DNA of 64,000 nt from Marivita sp. (lineage in GTDB: Bacteria; Pseudomonadota; Alphaproteobacteria; Rhodobacterales; Rhodobacteraceae). The stretch is from NCBI RefSeq assembly GCF_020055675.1, contig NZ_JAIPUS010000002.1:1-64000 (forward strand), given 5' to 3'. The position numbers were made by a program, and so were the translations under genes. This document shows, one piece after another, positions 1-8,159 of this stretch; position 1 is the stretch's first letter, and the number at the start of each line of letters is the position of its first letter. A model generated the notes under the pieces. That model had not been told where the DNA came from, ran no database searches, and worked only from the letters and a program-made list of their open reading frames with translations.

Positions 1-350
1 GCGGCCCCGGTCCCGGTCCCGCCGCCCATACCCGCAGTGATGAAGCACATATGCGCGCCGGCCAGGTGATCGACGATCTGTTCGATGCTCTCTTCGGCAG
101 CGGCCGCGCCGACGGTCGCCCGCGCACCGGCCCCCAGCCCCTCGGTCACCTTGACCCCAAGCTGAACACGGCTTGTGGACCGGCTTTGCTGCAAGGCCTG
201 CGCATCGGTATTGGCAACCACGAAATCGACACCCTCAAGGGCCTTGTCGATCATGTTGTTCACCGCGTTGCCGCCTGCGCCACCAACACCGAACACGGTG
301 ATGCGAGGTTTCAATTCTTCCTGTCCGGGCACCGAAAGGTTCAAAGTCAT
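1..350 (-). CDS. ftsZ: Cell division protein FtsZ (N-terminal part, cut by window edge)
   Basis: Partial gene; only the first 116 codons lie in the window. The minus strand reads [20 protein letters not shown] and onward into the tubulin-like nucleotide-binding fold: [13 protein letters not shown] near residues 21-33, NTDAQAL near 48-54, and the GTP-binding signature GGGTGTG at the window edge. FtsZ polymerises with GTP into the cytokinetic ring on the inner membrane. The ATG at 350 is preceded by a moderate purine-rich site (AGGCGGAC). It follows ftsA in the same direction, the normal dcw order, after a 368-base gap. Identity is secure from the GTPase motifs; the C-terminal peptide that binds FtsA cannot be seen. 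Confidence 0.95.
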   Translation of the reverse strand, partial: MTLNLSVPGQEELKPRITVFGVGGAGGNAVNNMIDKALEGVDFVVANTDAQALQQSRSTSRVQLGVKVTEGLGAGARATVGAAAAEESIEQIVDHLAGAHMCFITAGMGGGTGTGA

Positions 351-718
351 GTGTCTGTCCGCCTGCTACTTTCGCTCCATTCAGAGCATTTTTTCTGCAC
401 CTATTCTGCTCATCAATATCGTCCAAGCACGCGAAGGTCACGCAAAAAACACGAATTAGGCCCCAAATATGGCCCAAATCGCATAATTCATCGCGGAATT
501 TCGCCGATATGTCGATATATAGCGGACAAAGCCCTCATACCTACAAGCATAGAGGAATCACGCCCGTGAAAACGGGATGTCGAAAATATCCGTGGTCGTG
601 ACCTGCTCGGGTCTGCCTTTTGTTTATCCTACTCTACCACGTTCCCGCATTTCTTTCCAGCGTCACCTGCCCTGCGACACCCGAACCCCGCCGGGTTTTA
701 CTGCCCGGACGGCCGCGC
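351..718. other. Intergenic region between ftsA and ftsZ
   Basis: This 368-base stretch separates ftsA from ftsZ, which run in the same direction. I see no supported gene. The part nearest ftsZ is clearly more AT-rich than its surroundings, as expected for a promoter giving ftsZ separate transcription from ftsA, but no confident -35/-10 pair or CtrA-type site could be fixed by eye. Confidence 0.5.
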
Positions 719-2053
719 CTACCAATTGTCCCGGAACCATTTGACCGCCCGCTTGAGCGACCGCGCCGGGTAGCGGTCCACCGGGATTTCAAAATCCCAC
801 CATTCATCCTGCGGATGCGCCGCGAAAAGGCACAGGCCAACGGCGCTGGCAAAGCCGGGCCCCGTCGCGGCCTGCGGCAGCCCATGCACCCGCATCGGGC
901 GGCCCAGTCGGACCTGCTGGCCCAGGATTTTCGTTGCCAACCCATCCATGCCGGGGATCTGGCTTGCGCCGCCTGTCAGAACGATCTGCTGGCTTGGCAA
1001 ATGCTCGAACCCGGCTGCATCGAGATGTGCGCGCACCTCTTCGAGGATTTCCTCGACACGGGGACGCATGATCCCGATCAGTTCCGCCCGGCTCACCGAC
1101 CGGCGATCATGGTGCCAGTCGCCGGTATCACCGCCGATCTCGATCATGTCGCGGTCGTCCATACCCGTGGCAACGACGCCGCCGTGGAACGTCTTGATCC
1201 GTTCGGCCACCGCCATCGGCACCTGCAACCCCATTGAAATGTCACTGGTCACATGGTCACCGCCCATGCGCACGGCATCGGCATAGATCATGTGCTTTTT
1301 CATGAAGATCGAAAGGCCGGTGGCCCCGCCGCCCATGTCGATACAGGCCGCGCCCAGCTCCTGTTCGTCCTCGACCAGCGCCGAAACACCGGACACATAG
1401 GCCGAACTCGCGATACCGGCCAATTCGAGGTCGCAGCGCTTCATGCAATGGGCGAGGTTCTGGATCGCCATCGCATCGACCGTCAGCATGTGCATGTCGG
1501 CGGCCAGTTCCTGACCGATCTGCCCACGCGGGTCGATCAGGCCGCTGCGATGGTCCAGCGCGAAATTCACCGGCTGGGCGTGCAGCACCTCGCGGCCATG
1601 GCCGAAATCCGGCACGTCGCACGCCGACAGCACGCGCGCCACGTCCTGTTCGTCAACCGTGGTCCCCGCCACCTCGACCTTGCCGGCCAGACCGTAACTG
1701 CGCGGGTCTGCCCCGCCAAAGCAGGCGATCACGTGATCCACCCGAAGCTGCGCCATTTTCTGCGCCGCCTGCACCGCCGTGCGAATGGCACGCTCGGTTT
1801 CGCCCATCGACTCGATCTCGCCGAACCGCACGCCGCGCGACCGCGTCGTGGCCGCCCCGATCACCCGAAAGCCGGACTGCCCGGCCAGTGACCCAATACT
1901 GTCGCTCTCAAGCCCCCGGTCGGTTCCGTCGAACCGCAGCACGAGACAGGCGATCTTGGAACTGCCAATGTCGAGAATGGCAATCACCCCGCGCTGCATT
2001 GCCGCGCGCCGCATGTTGCGCATTGCACGCTGAGACTCGTAAAGCTCGATCAT
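719..2053 (-). CDS. ftsA: Cell division protein FtsA
   Basis: 444 residues, usual FtsA size. It is an actin-like ATPase that tethers FtsZ filaments to the membrane and recruits the divisome. The first phosphate loop is visible as ILDIGSSKIACLVLRF near residues 26-41, and the second nucleotide-contacting segment as CIDMGGGATGLSIF near the middle (about residues 236-249). The adenosine-motif region near the C-terminus reads IVLTGGASQIPG. A short basic C-terminal tail (RSLKRAVKWFRDNW) fits the amphipathic membrane-targeting helix. Its ATG overlaps the ftsQ stop as ATGA, indicating translational coupling. The first 20 or so residues before the actin fold are a little long, so a later start is possible. 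Confidence 0.95.
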   Translation of the reverse strand: MIELYESQRAMRNMRRAAMQRGVIAILDIGSSKIACLVLRFDGTDRGLESDSIGSLAGQSGFRVIGAATTRSRGVRFGEIESMGETERAIRTAVQAAQKMAQLRVDHVIACFGGADPRSYGLAGKVEVAGTTVDEQDVARVLSACDVPDFGHGREVLHAQPVNFALDHRSGLIDPRGQIGQELAADMHMLTVDAMAIQNLAHCMKRCDLELAGIASSAYVSGVSALVEDEQELGAACIDMGGGATGLSIFMKKHMIYADAVRMGGDHVTSDISMGLQVPMAVAERIKTFHGGVVATGMDDRDMIEIGGDTGDWHHDRRSVSRAELIGIMRPRVEEILEEVRAHLDAAGFEHLPSQQIVLTGGASQIPGMDGLATKILGQQVRLGRPMRVHGLPQAATGPGFASAVGLCLFAAHPQDEWWDFEIPVDRYPARSLKRAVKWFRDNW

Positions 2054-2925
2054 TCCACTGGTTCCCCTGCCTCGATCGCCTGGATACGCACCAATTCGCG
2101 CATCGCCCCATCTGTCATTCTTATTGTCGGTCTGCGCGGCAGCCGGAAATCGACAGCCACGATATCGCGGGCCAGAACGTCGACCGCCTGGTCCATCGCG
2201 ATGACCCGCTCCAACGCCTGTATCGCGCCGGTCTCGGGCAGCATGATCCGCTGGTCGCGGTCCAGAACCACATCCCAGCGCCGCTCGCCCATGCGCACCA
2301 GCCCACGCATCCGCGCGGACAGTGGCTCGGCCGCCGCCACAAGCTCAAGCGCTTCGGACACCCTGTCACGGGCGCTTTCTCCGACGATCAGCGGCAGTTC
2401 GGGCCAGTCGGACCGCGCGAAGGCAGGGCCGACCACAACGCCCTCCTCGTCCAGAAGCCGCAGCCCCCGGTCATTGCGCCACAACACGACCGGGATACGT
2501 TCGACCACGTCAACCTGAAGCACATTGCCCTGCCGCACAAAGAGCCGCGCCGATTTCACCGGGTCCAGGGACACGACCGTCTCGCGCATCTGCTCGAGAT
2601 CAAGATCAAAGGAACTGACCGGAAACTCGAGCGGAAGCATCTGCCGTATGCCGTCGGCCACGAGATCGCTCGCCCCATCTACCGCCATCATGTTGACCAT
2701 GAATTCCGGACGGCTTTCGATCTGCGCCCGCAGATCGGCATATGTATCAAAGATTTTCTGCCGGTTTTCGTCGATCGACAGCCACCATGTCGCAAGGCTG
2801 ACCGTCAACACGAACGGCAGACCAAAGCGCAGCAACACCCGGAAAACCGGCGTCAGCATCAGCCGCTCCATCCGGTATTTCAGCCGCGATGGCGCCGGAT
2901 CGGGACGCATGTTCACCTGTGACAT
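2050..2925 (-). CDS. ftsQ: Cell division protein FtsQ
   Basis: 291 residues. FtsQ is a bitopic inner-membrane protein linking early and late divisome proteins. The sequence shows a short cytoplasmic N-terminus with basic residues, one membrane segment at about residues 29-49 (VLLRFGLPFVLTVSLATWWL), then a periplasmic POTRA-like part and a FtsQ domain with the family-typical stretch around VVLWRNDRGLRLLDEEGVV. The frame is open farther upstream, but the ATG at 2925 (MSQVNMRPD) is chosen because it gives a normal FtsQ length and overlaps the ddl stop by only 13 bases. Its TGA overlaps the ftsA start. Assignment is firm from position, topology and motifs. Confidence 0.93.
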   Translation of the reverse strand: MSQVNMRPDPAPSRLKYRMERLMLTPVFRVLLRFGLPFVLTVSLATWWLSIDENRQKIFDTYADLRAQIESRPEFMVNMMAVDGASDLVADGIRQMLPLEFPVSSFDLDLEQMRETVVSLDPVKSARLFVRQGNVLQVDVVERIPVVLWRNDRGLRLLDEEGVVVGPAFARSDWPELPLIVGESARDRVSEALELVAAAEPLSARMRGLVRMGERRWDVVLDRDQRIMLPETGAIQALERVIAMDQAVDVLARDIVAVDFRLPRRPTIRMTDGAMRELVRIQAIEAGEPVE

Positions 2926-3827
2926 GACGCGTCCTCCACCATCCATCGGCACAGCGCACCAAAGCCCATGCCGGTATGGGACGCCTGTTCCGGTGTCAGC
3001 GAGGTCGGCGTCATCCCCGGCTGGGTGTTGGTCTCCAACAGGATCAACCCGTCCTGTCCCCGGCTCTCGTCCCAGCGGAAATCCGTCCGGCTCACGCCGC
3101 GGCAGCCAAGCGCCTGATGCGCCCGGATCGCGTAGTCCAGACATCTCGCCGTGATCTCCTCGGGCACCTCTGCCGGCAGGACGTGGCGCGACCCGCCGGG
3201 CTTGTATTTCGCGTCGTAATCGTACCAGCCGTCGGTCAGGATATCCGTCACGCAAAGCGGCCGATCGCCCACAACGGTCGTGGTCAGCTCGCGTCCCGGC
3301 GCAAACGCCTCGACCATCACGGTTTCGGGCATTTCGTCCGACAGCTTTGGCGGTCCGTTCGCGGCATCATGCACAAGGTAGACGCCCACCGACGACCCCT
3401 CGTTATGCGGCTTCACGACGTAGGGCGGCGCAACGACATGCCGGCGGCACACCTCGCCCCGTGGCGCCAACACGCTGTCGACCACCGGCAAGCCATGGCG
3501 GCGATACACGTCCTTCGTGCGCTCCTTGTCCATTGCAAGGGCAGAGGCAAGCACTCCCGAGTGGGTGTAAGGCAGGCCCAGCCACTCCAGCAGGCCCTGG
3601 ACACAGCCGTCTTCGCCCCAGCGGCCATGCAAGGCGTTGAAACACACGTCAGGGGATAGATCGATCAGCACGGATGCAAGATCACGGGCCGCATCGATCT
3701 CGTGAACCTCAAATCCCTCGTCCCGCAAAGCGGCCGCGCATTCGCGCCCCGATGACAGCGACACCTCGCGCTCGGACGAAGGGCCACCCATCAATACTGC
3801 CACTTTCGGGTTTGCCCTGCTCGACAT
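2913..3827 (-). CDS. ddl: D-alanine--D-alanine ligase
   Basis: 304 residues, an ATP-grasp enzyme that joins two D-alanines for the peptidoglycan precursor; cytoplasmic. Seen: N-terminal KVAVLMGGPSSEREVSLSSG, the substrate loop LHGRWGEDGCVQGLLE, the ATP-binding YVVKPHNEGSSVGV and the metal-site region ILLETNTQPGMTPTSLTPEQ near the C-terminus. The frame opens with a TTG at 3833, but the ATG at 3827 (MSSRANPKV) places the first beta strand normally and is preferred. It lies between murB and ftsQ, the usual dcw position, and overlaps ftsQ. Length and motifs match the DdlB type. Confidence 0.95.
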   Translation of the reverse strand: MSSRANPKVAVLMGGPSSEREVSLSSGRECAAALRDEGFEVHEIDAARDLASVLIDLSPDVCFNALHGRWGEDGCVQGLLEWLGLPYTHSGVLASALAMDKERTKDVYRRHGLPVVDSVLAPRGEVCRRHVVAPPYVVKPHNEGSSVGVYLVHDAANGPPKLSDEMPETVMVEAFAPGRELTTTVVGDRPLCVTDILTDGWYDYDAKYKPGGSRHVLPAEVPEEITARCLDYAIRAHQALGCRGVSRTDFRWDESRGQDGLILLETNTQPGMTPTSLTPEQASHTGMGFGALCRWMVEDASCHR

Positions 3828-3847
3828 ACCCAAAACCGCCTCAAATC

Positions 3848-3904
3848 ATGGGGATGTCACCCCATTTCTGCCGAATGACGGGATCGCGTCCCGTTCTTTT
3901 TTCT
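3848..3904. repeat. Cluster of short hairpins between murB and ddl
   Basis: Two perfect short inverted repeats lie in the gap between murB and ddl: ATGGGG/CCCCAT (3848-3853 with 3860-3865) and ACGGGA/TCCCGT (3878-3883 with 3889-3894). The second is followed on the plus strand by a T-rich run (TTCTTTTTT), which looks like an intrinsic terminator pointing against the genes. A third hairpin, GCGGG/CCCGC, sits near 3940 close to the murB stop. No plus-strand gene is present to need termination. Confidence 0.45.
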
Positions 3905-3946
3905 GTTGTGCAACCTGCCCGGCGCACTGCCATCACCTGCGCGGGT

Positions 3947-4882
3947 TTAGCCCGCGTCAGACCGCACCGGATCCCCGATACGCTTGATTTCCCACTGTAA
4001 CTCTATTCCAGAGTGTTGGAAAACCCTTTTTCGCACCTCTTCGCCCAATCCTTCGAGGTCCGCAGCCGTCGCATCGCCCGTATTGACAAGGAAATTGGGA
4101 TGTTTCGGAGACATCTGCGCCCCGCCGTGCGTGGCCCCGCGCAGCCCCGCGTCGGCGATGACCTTCCACGCCTTGAGGTCATGCACATCATCCGCCGCCC
4201 CGGTCGATGAAAACCCCGCCGGGTTGCGAAACGTGCTGCCCGCCGTGCGATCCTTGGTCGGCTGCGTCGCATCGCGCTTGGCCAGCTGCTCTTCCATCTT
4301 CGCATGAAGCGCCGCCGGGTCCCCCGCCCCGGCCGCGAACACGGCCTCCACGATCACCCACCCCGCGGGCAAGTCGCTCGACCGGTAGGTCAGGGCCAGA
4401 TCGGCCGACGGCACCGTCACCAGATCGCCGTCCCGCGTGACCACCCGCACCTCGACAAGGTGATCGGCGACATAGCTGCCATAGCAGCCCGCGTTCATCC
4501 GGACCGCGCCGCCGACAGCACCCGGAATGGTCCGCAGGAAGGTCAGGTCCAGCCCCGCATCGGCCGCGCGCCGCGCCACATGCCCATCCAGCGCTGCCGC
4601 CCCGGCCGTTACGCGCCCGCCCTTTGCCTCGATGGTGTTGAACCCGCGCCCAAGCCGGATCACCACTGCGCGCAAGCCGCCATCGCGCACGATCAGGTTC
4701 GACCCGACCCCCATGGGGAAGACCGGCACATCGCCGGGCAGGTGGCGCAGGAATGTTTGCAGATCGGCCAGGTCGGCCGGCTGGAACACCCAGTCCGCAG
4801 GCCCGCCCACGCGCAGCCATGTCATATCGCTCAGGGGTTTGTCGGGCGTCAACCGCCCGCGCACATCAGGAAGCCGCGTCAT
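3947..4882 (-). CDS. murB: UDP-N-acetylenolpyruvoylglucosamine reductase MurB
   Basis: 311 residues. MurB is the FAD/NADPH reductase that makes UDP-N-acetylmuramate, the second committed step of peptidoglycan synthesis. The FAD-binding signature is visible as [16 protein letters not shown] (about residues 54-69), followed by [20 protein letters not shown], and the catalytic serine region AGSTFRNP (about 223-230); the end holds [15 protein letters not shown]. The shorter type II-like arrangement of these motifs matches alphaproteobacterial MurB. The ATG at 4882 (MTRLPDVRG) sits 39 bases after the upstream small membrane gene. It belongs to the dcw cluster, but murC is not next to it here. Confidence 0.95.
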   Translation of the reverse strand: MTRLPDVRGRLTPDKPLSDMTWLRVGGPADWVFQPADLADLQTFLRHLPGDVPVFPMGVGSNLIVRDGGLRAVVIRLGRGFNTIEAKGGRVTAGAAALDGHVARRAADAGLDLTFLRTIPGAVGGAVRMNAGCYGSYVADHLVEVRVVTRDGDLVTVPSADLALTYRSSDLPAGWVIVEAVFAAGAGDPAALHAKMEEQLAKRDATQPTKDRTAGSTFRNPAGFSSTGAADDVHDLKAWKVIADAGLRGATHGGAQMSPKHPNFLVNTGDATAADLEGLGEEVRKRVFQHSGIELQWEIKRIGDPVRSDAG

Positions 4883-4921
4883 GCTGTGCCTTTTGCAACG
4901 CCGATGCCAAGGCGTAAAGGC

Positions 4922-5182
4922 TCAATCGGCGCGCCGCGTCACCAACCGCAGGATCCAGGCAACCGAATATTTCAACGGCCAGCGAAACACGCTCATGGCC
5001 GCCACGGTAAACAAGAGCCCCCAGAACAGCCCATCGGCCATGTAAACCCAGACCAGGATGGGAGCGCCCGCCGTCATCAGGATGTAGGCCCGCCGCCAAT
5101 GATTGTCGTTCGACGGGATCGCGGCAAGAATGGCGGCAAGGATGATCCAGCAACACGCAGCACTCAGGGAATAACTCATCAT
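4922..5182 (-). CDS. Small DUF2484-like membrane protein, second copy
   Basis: 86 residues, start ATG at 5182 (MMSYSLSAACCWIILAA). Three hydrophobic segments are visible at about residues 5-22, 31-47 and 48-65. It ends with a short basic tail (LRLVTRRAD). The layout and the AA(C)W / VWVYMADGLFWGLLF / F-x-x-P-L-K-Y pattern parallel the gene just upstream, so the two look like tandem paralogues of the DUF2484 type that I associate with murB in Rhodobacteraceae. The start overlaps the upstream stop (ATGA), so the pair is translationally coupled. No function is established; a role near peptidoglycan synthesis is only implied by position. A second ATG at 5179 is equally possible. Confidence 0.75.
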   Translation of the reverse strand: MMSYSLSAACCWIILAAILAAIPSNDNHWRRAYILMTAGAPILVWVYMADGLFWGLLFTVAAMSVFRWPLKYSVAWILRLVTRRAD

Positions 5183-5427
5183 CCGGGGGACTCCACGTTT
5201 TGGCCGGTCAGCCGCTTCCAGACATACCGCAGCGGGTTGCGATACATCGACCCGAAGGCCAGCAGCCCTCCGAGTGCTGCCCAAGGACCGACCGCATCCG
5301 CGATCTGCCAGATCAACACGGGCGCCGTCAGCAGGAGCGCAACCCCGGGCACATATTGCCGCCGCATCGGCAGGAACGCCACAAGCGCCGAGGCAAAGAC
5401 CCAGGCAAGGCAAAGCCAGACAAGCAT
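5179..5427 (-). CDS. Small DUF2484-like membrane protein, first copy
   Basis: 82 residues from the ATG at 5427 (MLVWLCLAWVFASALVAFLP). Hydrophobic segments at about residues 2-18, 25-41 and 44-58 suggest three membrane spans; the end reads PLRYVWKRLTGQNVESPG. It shares layout with the next gene, including an aromatic-P-L-[KR]-Y motif after the last span, so they appear to be tandem duplicates. Earlier starts exist at 5445 (ATG, MGHDRS) and 5472 (GTG), adding 6 or 15 polar residues; neither has a better ribosome-binding site. It is the first gene of the minus-strand dcw-type series in this window. Function is unknown. Confidence 0.72.
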   Translation of the reverse strand: MLVWLCLAWVFASALVAFLPMRRQYVPGVALLLTAPVLIWQIADAVGPWAALGGLLAFGSMYRNPLRYVWKRLTGQNVESPG

Positions 5428-5686
5428 ACTGCGATCATGTCCCATTTTCTTGTTCGGTGGTTGCCGGTACACCAGAGGATCACGGCGAAAGATGGCCGAG
5501 CATTGGACAAACTTGGGGAAAATTCAGGCAAACCGGCACGTACCGGCATAAAGCCCCGTTCCCGACGGCGGTCTGCCGAGGCTGACGAACGGCGGCGCCG
5601 CGCCCGCGCCATGCGAACCCTCTTTCAACCGGCTGCGGTTTTGTTAGTGTCGCAGCAACGCCGCGCAGAACGGGACCCTTGGTCAC

Positions 5687-6832
5687 ATGACACACATCAG
5701 GACCACGCATGTCGGATCGCTCCCGCGCACGCAAGAGGTGGTGGATTTCATTTTCGCCCGCGAGACGGGCACAGTCCATGAAGCAAAGGCCTTCGACGCC
5801 GCGATGACCGAAGCCGTCTGTGAAACCGTGCGCCGACAGGTCGCGGCCGGGATCGACGTTGTCAGTGACGGAGAAACCTCCAAGATCAGCTACGCCACCT
5901 ATGTCAAGGACCGCTACGAGGGCTTCGACGGCGACAGCCCGCGCAACGCGCCGGCGGATCTCAAGCTCTACCCCTCCTTCCTGGAGCGGCTCAGGGATGA
6001 TGCCGGGTCGCCAAAATACGCGCGCCCGATGTGCATCGGCGAGGTCAAATCCAGGGGCCAGGGCGAGCTGGAAACCGACATCGGCAATCTCAAGACCGCG
6101 ATGGCCGGGCATGACGCAACCCAAGGCTTCATGAATGCCGCCTCTCCAGGCGTCATCTCTCTGTTCTTGCAAAACGATTTCTATCCCAGCCGCGACGCTT
6201 ACCTGGCCGCACTCGCCGACGCGATGAAGGACGAATACCGCACCATCGTGGACAGCGGGCTGATGCTGCAACTCGATTGTCCCGATCTGGCCCTATCCAA
6301 GCACATGCTGTTCAACGACCTGACCGATGCCGAATTCGTCAGGATCGCCGAGGCCAATGTCGAAGCGATGAACCACGCGCTGGACGGGATCGACCCGGCC
6401 CGCGTGCGGGTGCATATCTGCTGGGGCAATTACGAAGGCCCCCATGTGTGCGACATCGACATGGACACGGTGTTTCCGACCCTGATGAAGGTGCGGGCGG
6501 GACAGGTGCTGTTCGAGACCTCGAACCCCCGCCACGCGCATGAGTGGACCGTGTTCCGCGACCGCAAATCCGAGATCCCAGACGACATGGTGCTGGTGCC
6601 CGGCGTGGTCGATACGACAACCAATTTCGTCGAGCACCCCGAAGTGGTGGCGCAGCGGATCGACCGCTTTGCCGGGATCGTCGGGGCGGACCGGGTAATC
6701 GCAGGCAGCGATTGCGGTTTTGGCACGTTTGCCGGTTTCGGGACGGTCGATCCCGAGATCGCCTATGCCAAGCTGGGCGCGCTTGCGGACGGGGCCAAGC
6801 TGGCGTCGGGACGCGTACAAAGCCATGAATGA
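5687..6832 (+). CDS. MetE C-terminal-domain family protein (cobalamin-independent methionine synthase-like methyltransferase)
   Basis: 381 residues, matching only the C-terminal catalytic barrel of MetE (full MetE is about 750). It begins IRTTHVGSLPRTQEVVDFIF and carries the zinc-ligand set of the family: H243 and C245 (HICWGNYEGPH) and C343 (IAGSDCGFGTF). DVVSDGETSK near residues 58-66 and ETSNPRH near 277-283 are family features. Without the N-terminal domain that helps bind polyglutamyl folate, the methyl donor is uncertain; related short proteins use other methyl donors or act in catabolism. It overlaps the following hydrolase gene by 8 bases, so the two are probably one transcription unit. 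The barrel family is firm, the substrate is not known. Confidence 0.85.
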   Translation: MTHIRTTHVGSLPRTQEVVDFIFARETGTVHEAKAFDAAMTEAVCETVRRQVAAGIDVVSDGETSKISYATYVKDRYEGFDGDSPRNAPADLKLYPSFLERLRDDAGSPKYARPMCIGEVKSRGQGELETDIGNLKTAMAGHDATQGFMNAASPGVISLFLQNDFYPSRDAYLAALADAMKDEYRTIVDSGLMLQLDCPDLALSKHMLFNDLTDAEFVRIAEANVEAMNHALDGIDPARVRVHICWGNYEGPHVCDIDMDTVFPTLMKVRAGQVLFETSNPRHAHEWTVFRDRKSEIPDDMVLVPGVVDTTTNFVEHPEVVAQRIDRFAGIVGADRVIAGSDCGFGTFAGFGTVDPEIAYAKLGALADGAKLASGRVQSHE

Positions 6833-7535
6833 ACCGGTTGTCTTTCTTCCCGGAATGATGTGCGACGCGCGGCTCTTCGAGCCGCAGTTGCGCGCCTTGT
6901 CTGCCACCCACCCGGTCATGGTTGCGCCAATAACCCACGGTCAACGGATCGAGGAAATCGCGTCGAACCTGTTGACCGCGCTGCCGCAAAAATTCGCGCT
7001 GGCCGGGCTGAGCATGGGCGGTGTCGTGGCCATGGAAGTGTTGCGCCGCGCACCGGACCGGGTGACGCGGATCGCGTTGATGGACACCAATTGCCTTGCT
7101 GAAACGCCGCCTGTTGCAGCCGATCGCGAGCCGCAGATCATCAAGGTCAAGGCCGGCAAGCTGACCGACGTGATGCGGGATGCGTTGAAGCCCATCTACC
7201 TTGCCCCCGGCCCGCGGCGCCCGGCGGTGCTGCAAACGATGATGGACATGGCCCAAACGCTGGGACCGGAGGTGTTCATCACCCAATCCCGCGCCCTGCA
7301 ACGCCGCCGCGACCAGCAATCCACGCTGCGCAAGATCCGCCAGCCCGCGCTGGTGCTTTGCGGTGCGCATGACGCGCTCTGCCCGGTCAAGCGGCACAGT
7401 TTCATGGCGGAATTGATCCCGCATGCCCGGCTGGTCGTGCTGGATGACGCCGGCCACCTGCCGACGCTGGAAACCCCGGACGAGACGAACGATGCGCTGT
7501 GGGAGTGGCTGCACCAGCCCTATGTGCTGCGCTAG
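6825..7535 (+). CDS. Alpha/beta hydrolase
   Basis: 236 residues. The alpha/beta-hydrolase fold is shown by the nucleophile elbow AGLSMGG (Ser63), a likely acid in CGAHDAL (Asp183) and the catalytic His in DDAGHLPTLE (His211). The oxyanion region is FLPGMMCDARLFEPQ near residues 7-21. The start ATG at 6825 lies inside the end of the MetE-like gene (8-base overlap), supporting coupled translation and a shared pathway, for example hydrolysis of an ester or thioester linked to the methyltransfer. The substrate cannot be told from sequence. The 3' end is followed by a palindromic element that may end the transcript. Confidence 0.85.
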   Translation: MNEPVVFLPGMMCDARLFEPQLRALSATHPVMVAPITHGQRIEEIASNLLTALPQKFALAGLSMGGVVAMEVLRRAPDRVTRIALMDTNCLAETPPVAADREPQIIKVKAGKLTDVMRDALKPIYLAPGPRRPAVLQTMMDMAQTLGPEVFITQSRALQRRRDQQSTLRKIRQPALVLCGAHDALCPVKRHSFMAELIPHARLVVLDDAGHLPTLETPDETNDALWEWLHQPYVLR

Positions 7536-7575
7536 GAATGCTGGGCCAGGGGCACGCCGCGTCGACGCAGCGGGA

Positions 7576-7647
7576 ATGGTCCGTCGACGGACCATCTTGA
7601 GGGCTCTGCCCTCAAACTCCCGGGATATTTGCGAACCAGAGAAGACA
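7576..7647. repeat. Palindromic intergenic element (two nested hairpins plus conserved-looking tail)
   Basis: A perfect 20-base palindrome (ATGGTCCGTCGACGGACCAT, 7576-7595) is followed at once by a perfect 8-bp hairpin (TTGAGGGC/GCCCTCAA, loop TCT, 7597-7615) and the tail CTCCCGGGATATTTGCGAAC (7617-7636) then CAGAGAAG. From memory, similar tails occur in many intergenic regions of Rhodobacteraceae, so this may be one copy of a dispersed REP-like family; only one copy is in this window. It may also end the hydrolase transcript, although no long T-run follows. Confidence 0.6.
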
Positions 7648-7675
7648 GGGGAGCGCAGGGCTCGAAACAGGGCGA

Positions 7676-7704
7676 TTGACCGCGGGGGCGTCTTCACCTA
7701 CGCC
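7676..7704 (+). promoter_or_regulatory. Probable promoter of rnpB
   Basis: TTGACC at 7676-7681 is followed after 17 bases by TACGCC at 7699-7704. The first base of the RNase P RNA P1 stem is 7711, six bases after this -10 position, which fits the expected initiation distance. The -35 is strong; the -10 is poor against the E. coli consensus, as often seen in GC-rich alphaproteobacteria. Confidence 0.5.
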
Positions 7705-7710
7705 ACGGGT

Positions 7711-8091
7711 CGCGTGGAGGGCTGGATGGCTGCCCCTCGAAAGAGGGGAGGAAAGTCCGGACTCCCTGAAGCAACGGTGCCGGGTAACGCCCGGGCAGGG
7801 CAACCTGACGGAAAGCGCCACAGAGAACAGACCACCCCGATTTCGGTCGGGGCAAGGGTGAAACGGTGGGGTAAGAGCCCACCGGGGGGCTGGCAACAGT
7901 CCCCGCATGGCAAGCCCCACCGGGAGCAATGCCGAATAGGGGGATCGCGCCGCGCGCCGGCAGGGTCGCTTCAGCCCAGATCCCCGGGTTGGCAGCACGA
8001 GGCCGGTGGCAACATCGGTCCCAGAGGAATGGTCATCCAACCTCGGGGCAACCCGAGGGGGACAGAATCCGGCTTACAGGCCCTCCGCGCG
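7711..8091 (+). ncRNA. rnpB: RNase P RNA (M1 RNA, class A)
   Basis: About 381 nt. The catalytic RNA of RNase P, which trims the 5' ends of tRNA precursors. The ends were placed from stem P1: CGCGTGGAGGGC (7711-7722) pairs along all 12 positions, with one G-U, with GCCCTCCGCGCG (8080-8091). Conserved class A core elements are visible: GAGGAAAGTCCGGACTCC around 7749-7766 near the 5' end, GGGCAGGGCAACCTGACGG around 7794-7812, the ACAGAGAACAGACC segment near 7819, GCAATGCCGAATAGGGG near 7927, and the 3' element ACAGAATCCGGCTTACAG at 8062-8079. It is followed by a TTTTT run. No protein-coding frame here is credible. Confidence 0.95.
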
Positions 8092-8131
8092 TTTTTATGA
8101 GCTTTCCGGGCAAAGAACCCCGCGTGACGGG

Positions 8132-8159
8132 TTGACTCACCCGCGCGCACGGGTAGAAG
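8132..8159 (+). promoter_or_regulatory. Possible promoter of rpmG
   Basis: TTGACT (8132-8137), a 16-base spacer and TAGAAG (8154-8159) lie 56 bases before the rpmG start. A short hairpin, GGGCA/TGCCC, sits between it and the ribosome-binding site. The match is moderate and untested. Confidence 0.4.
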
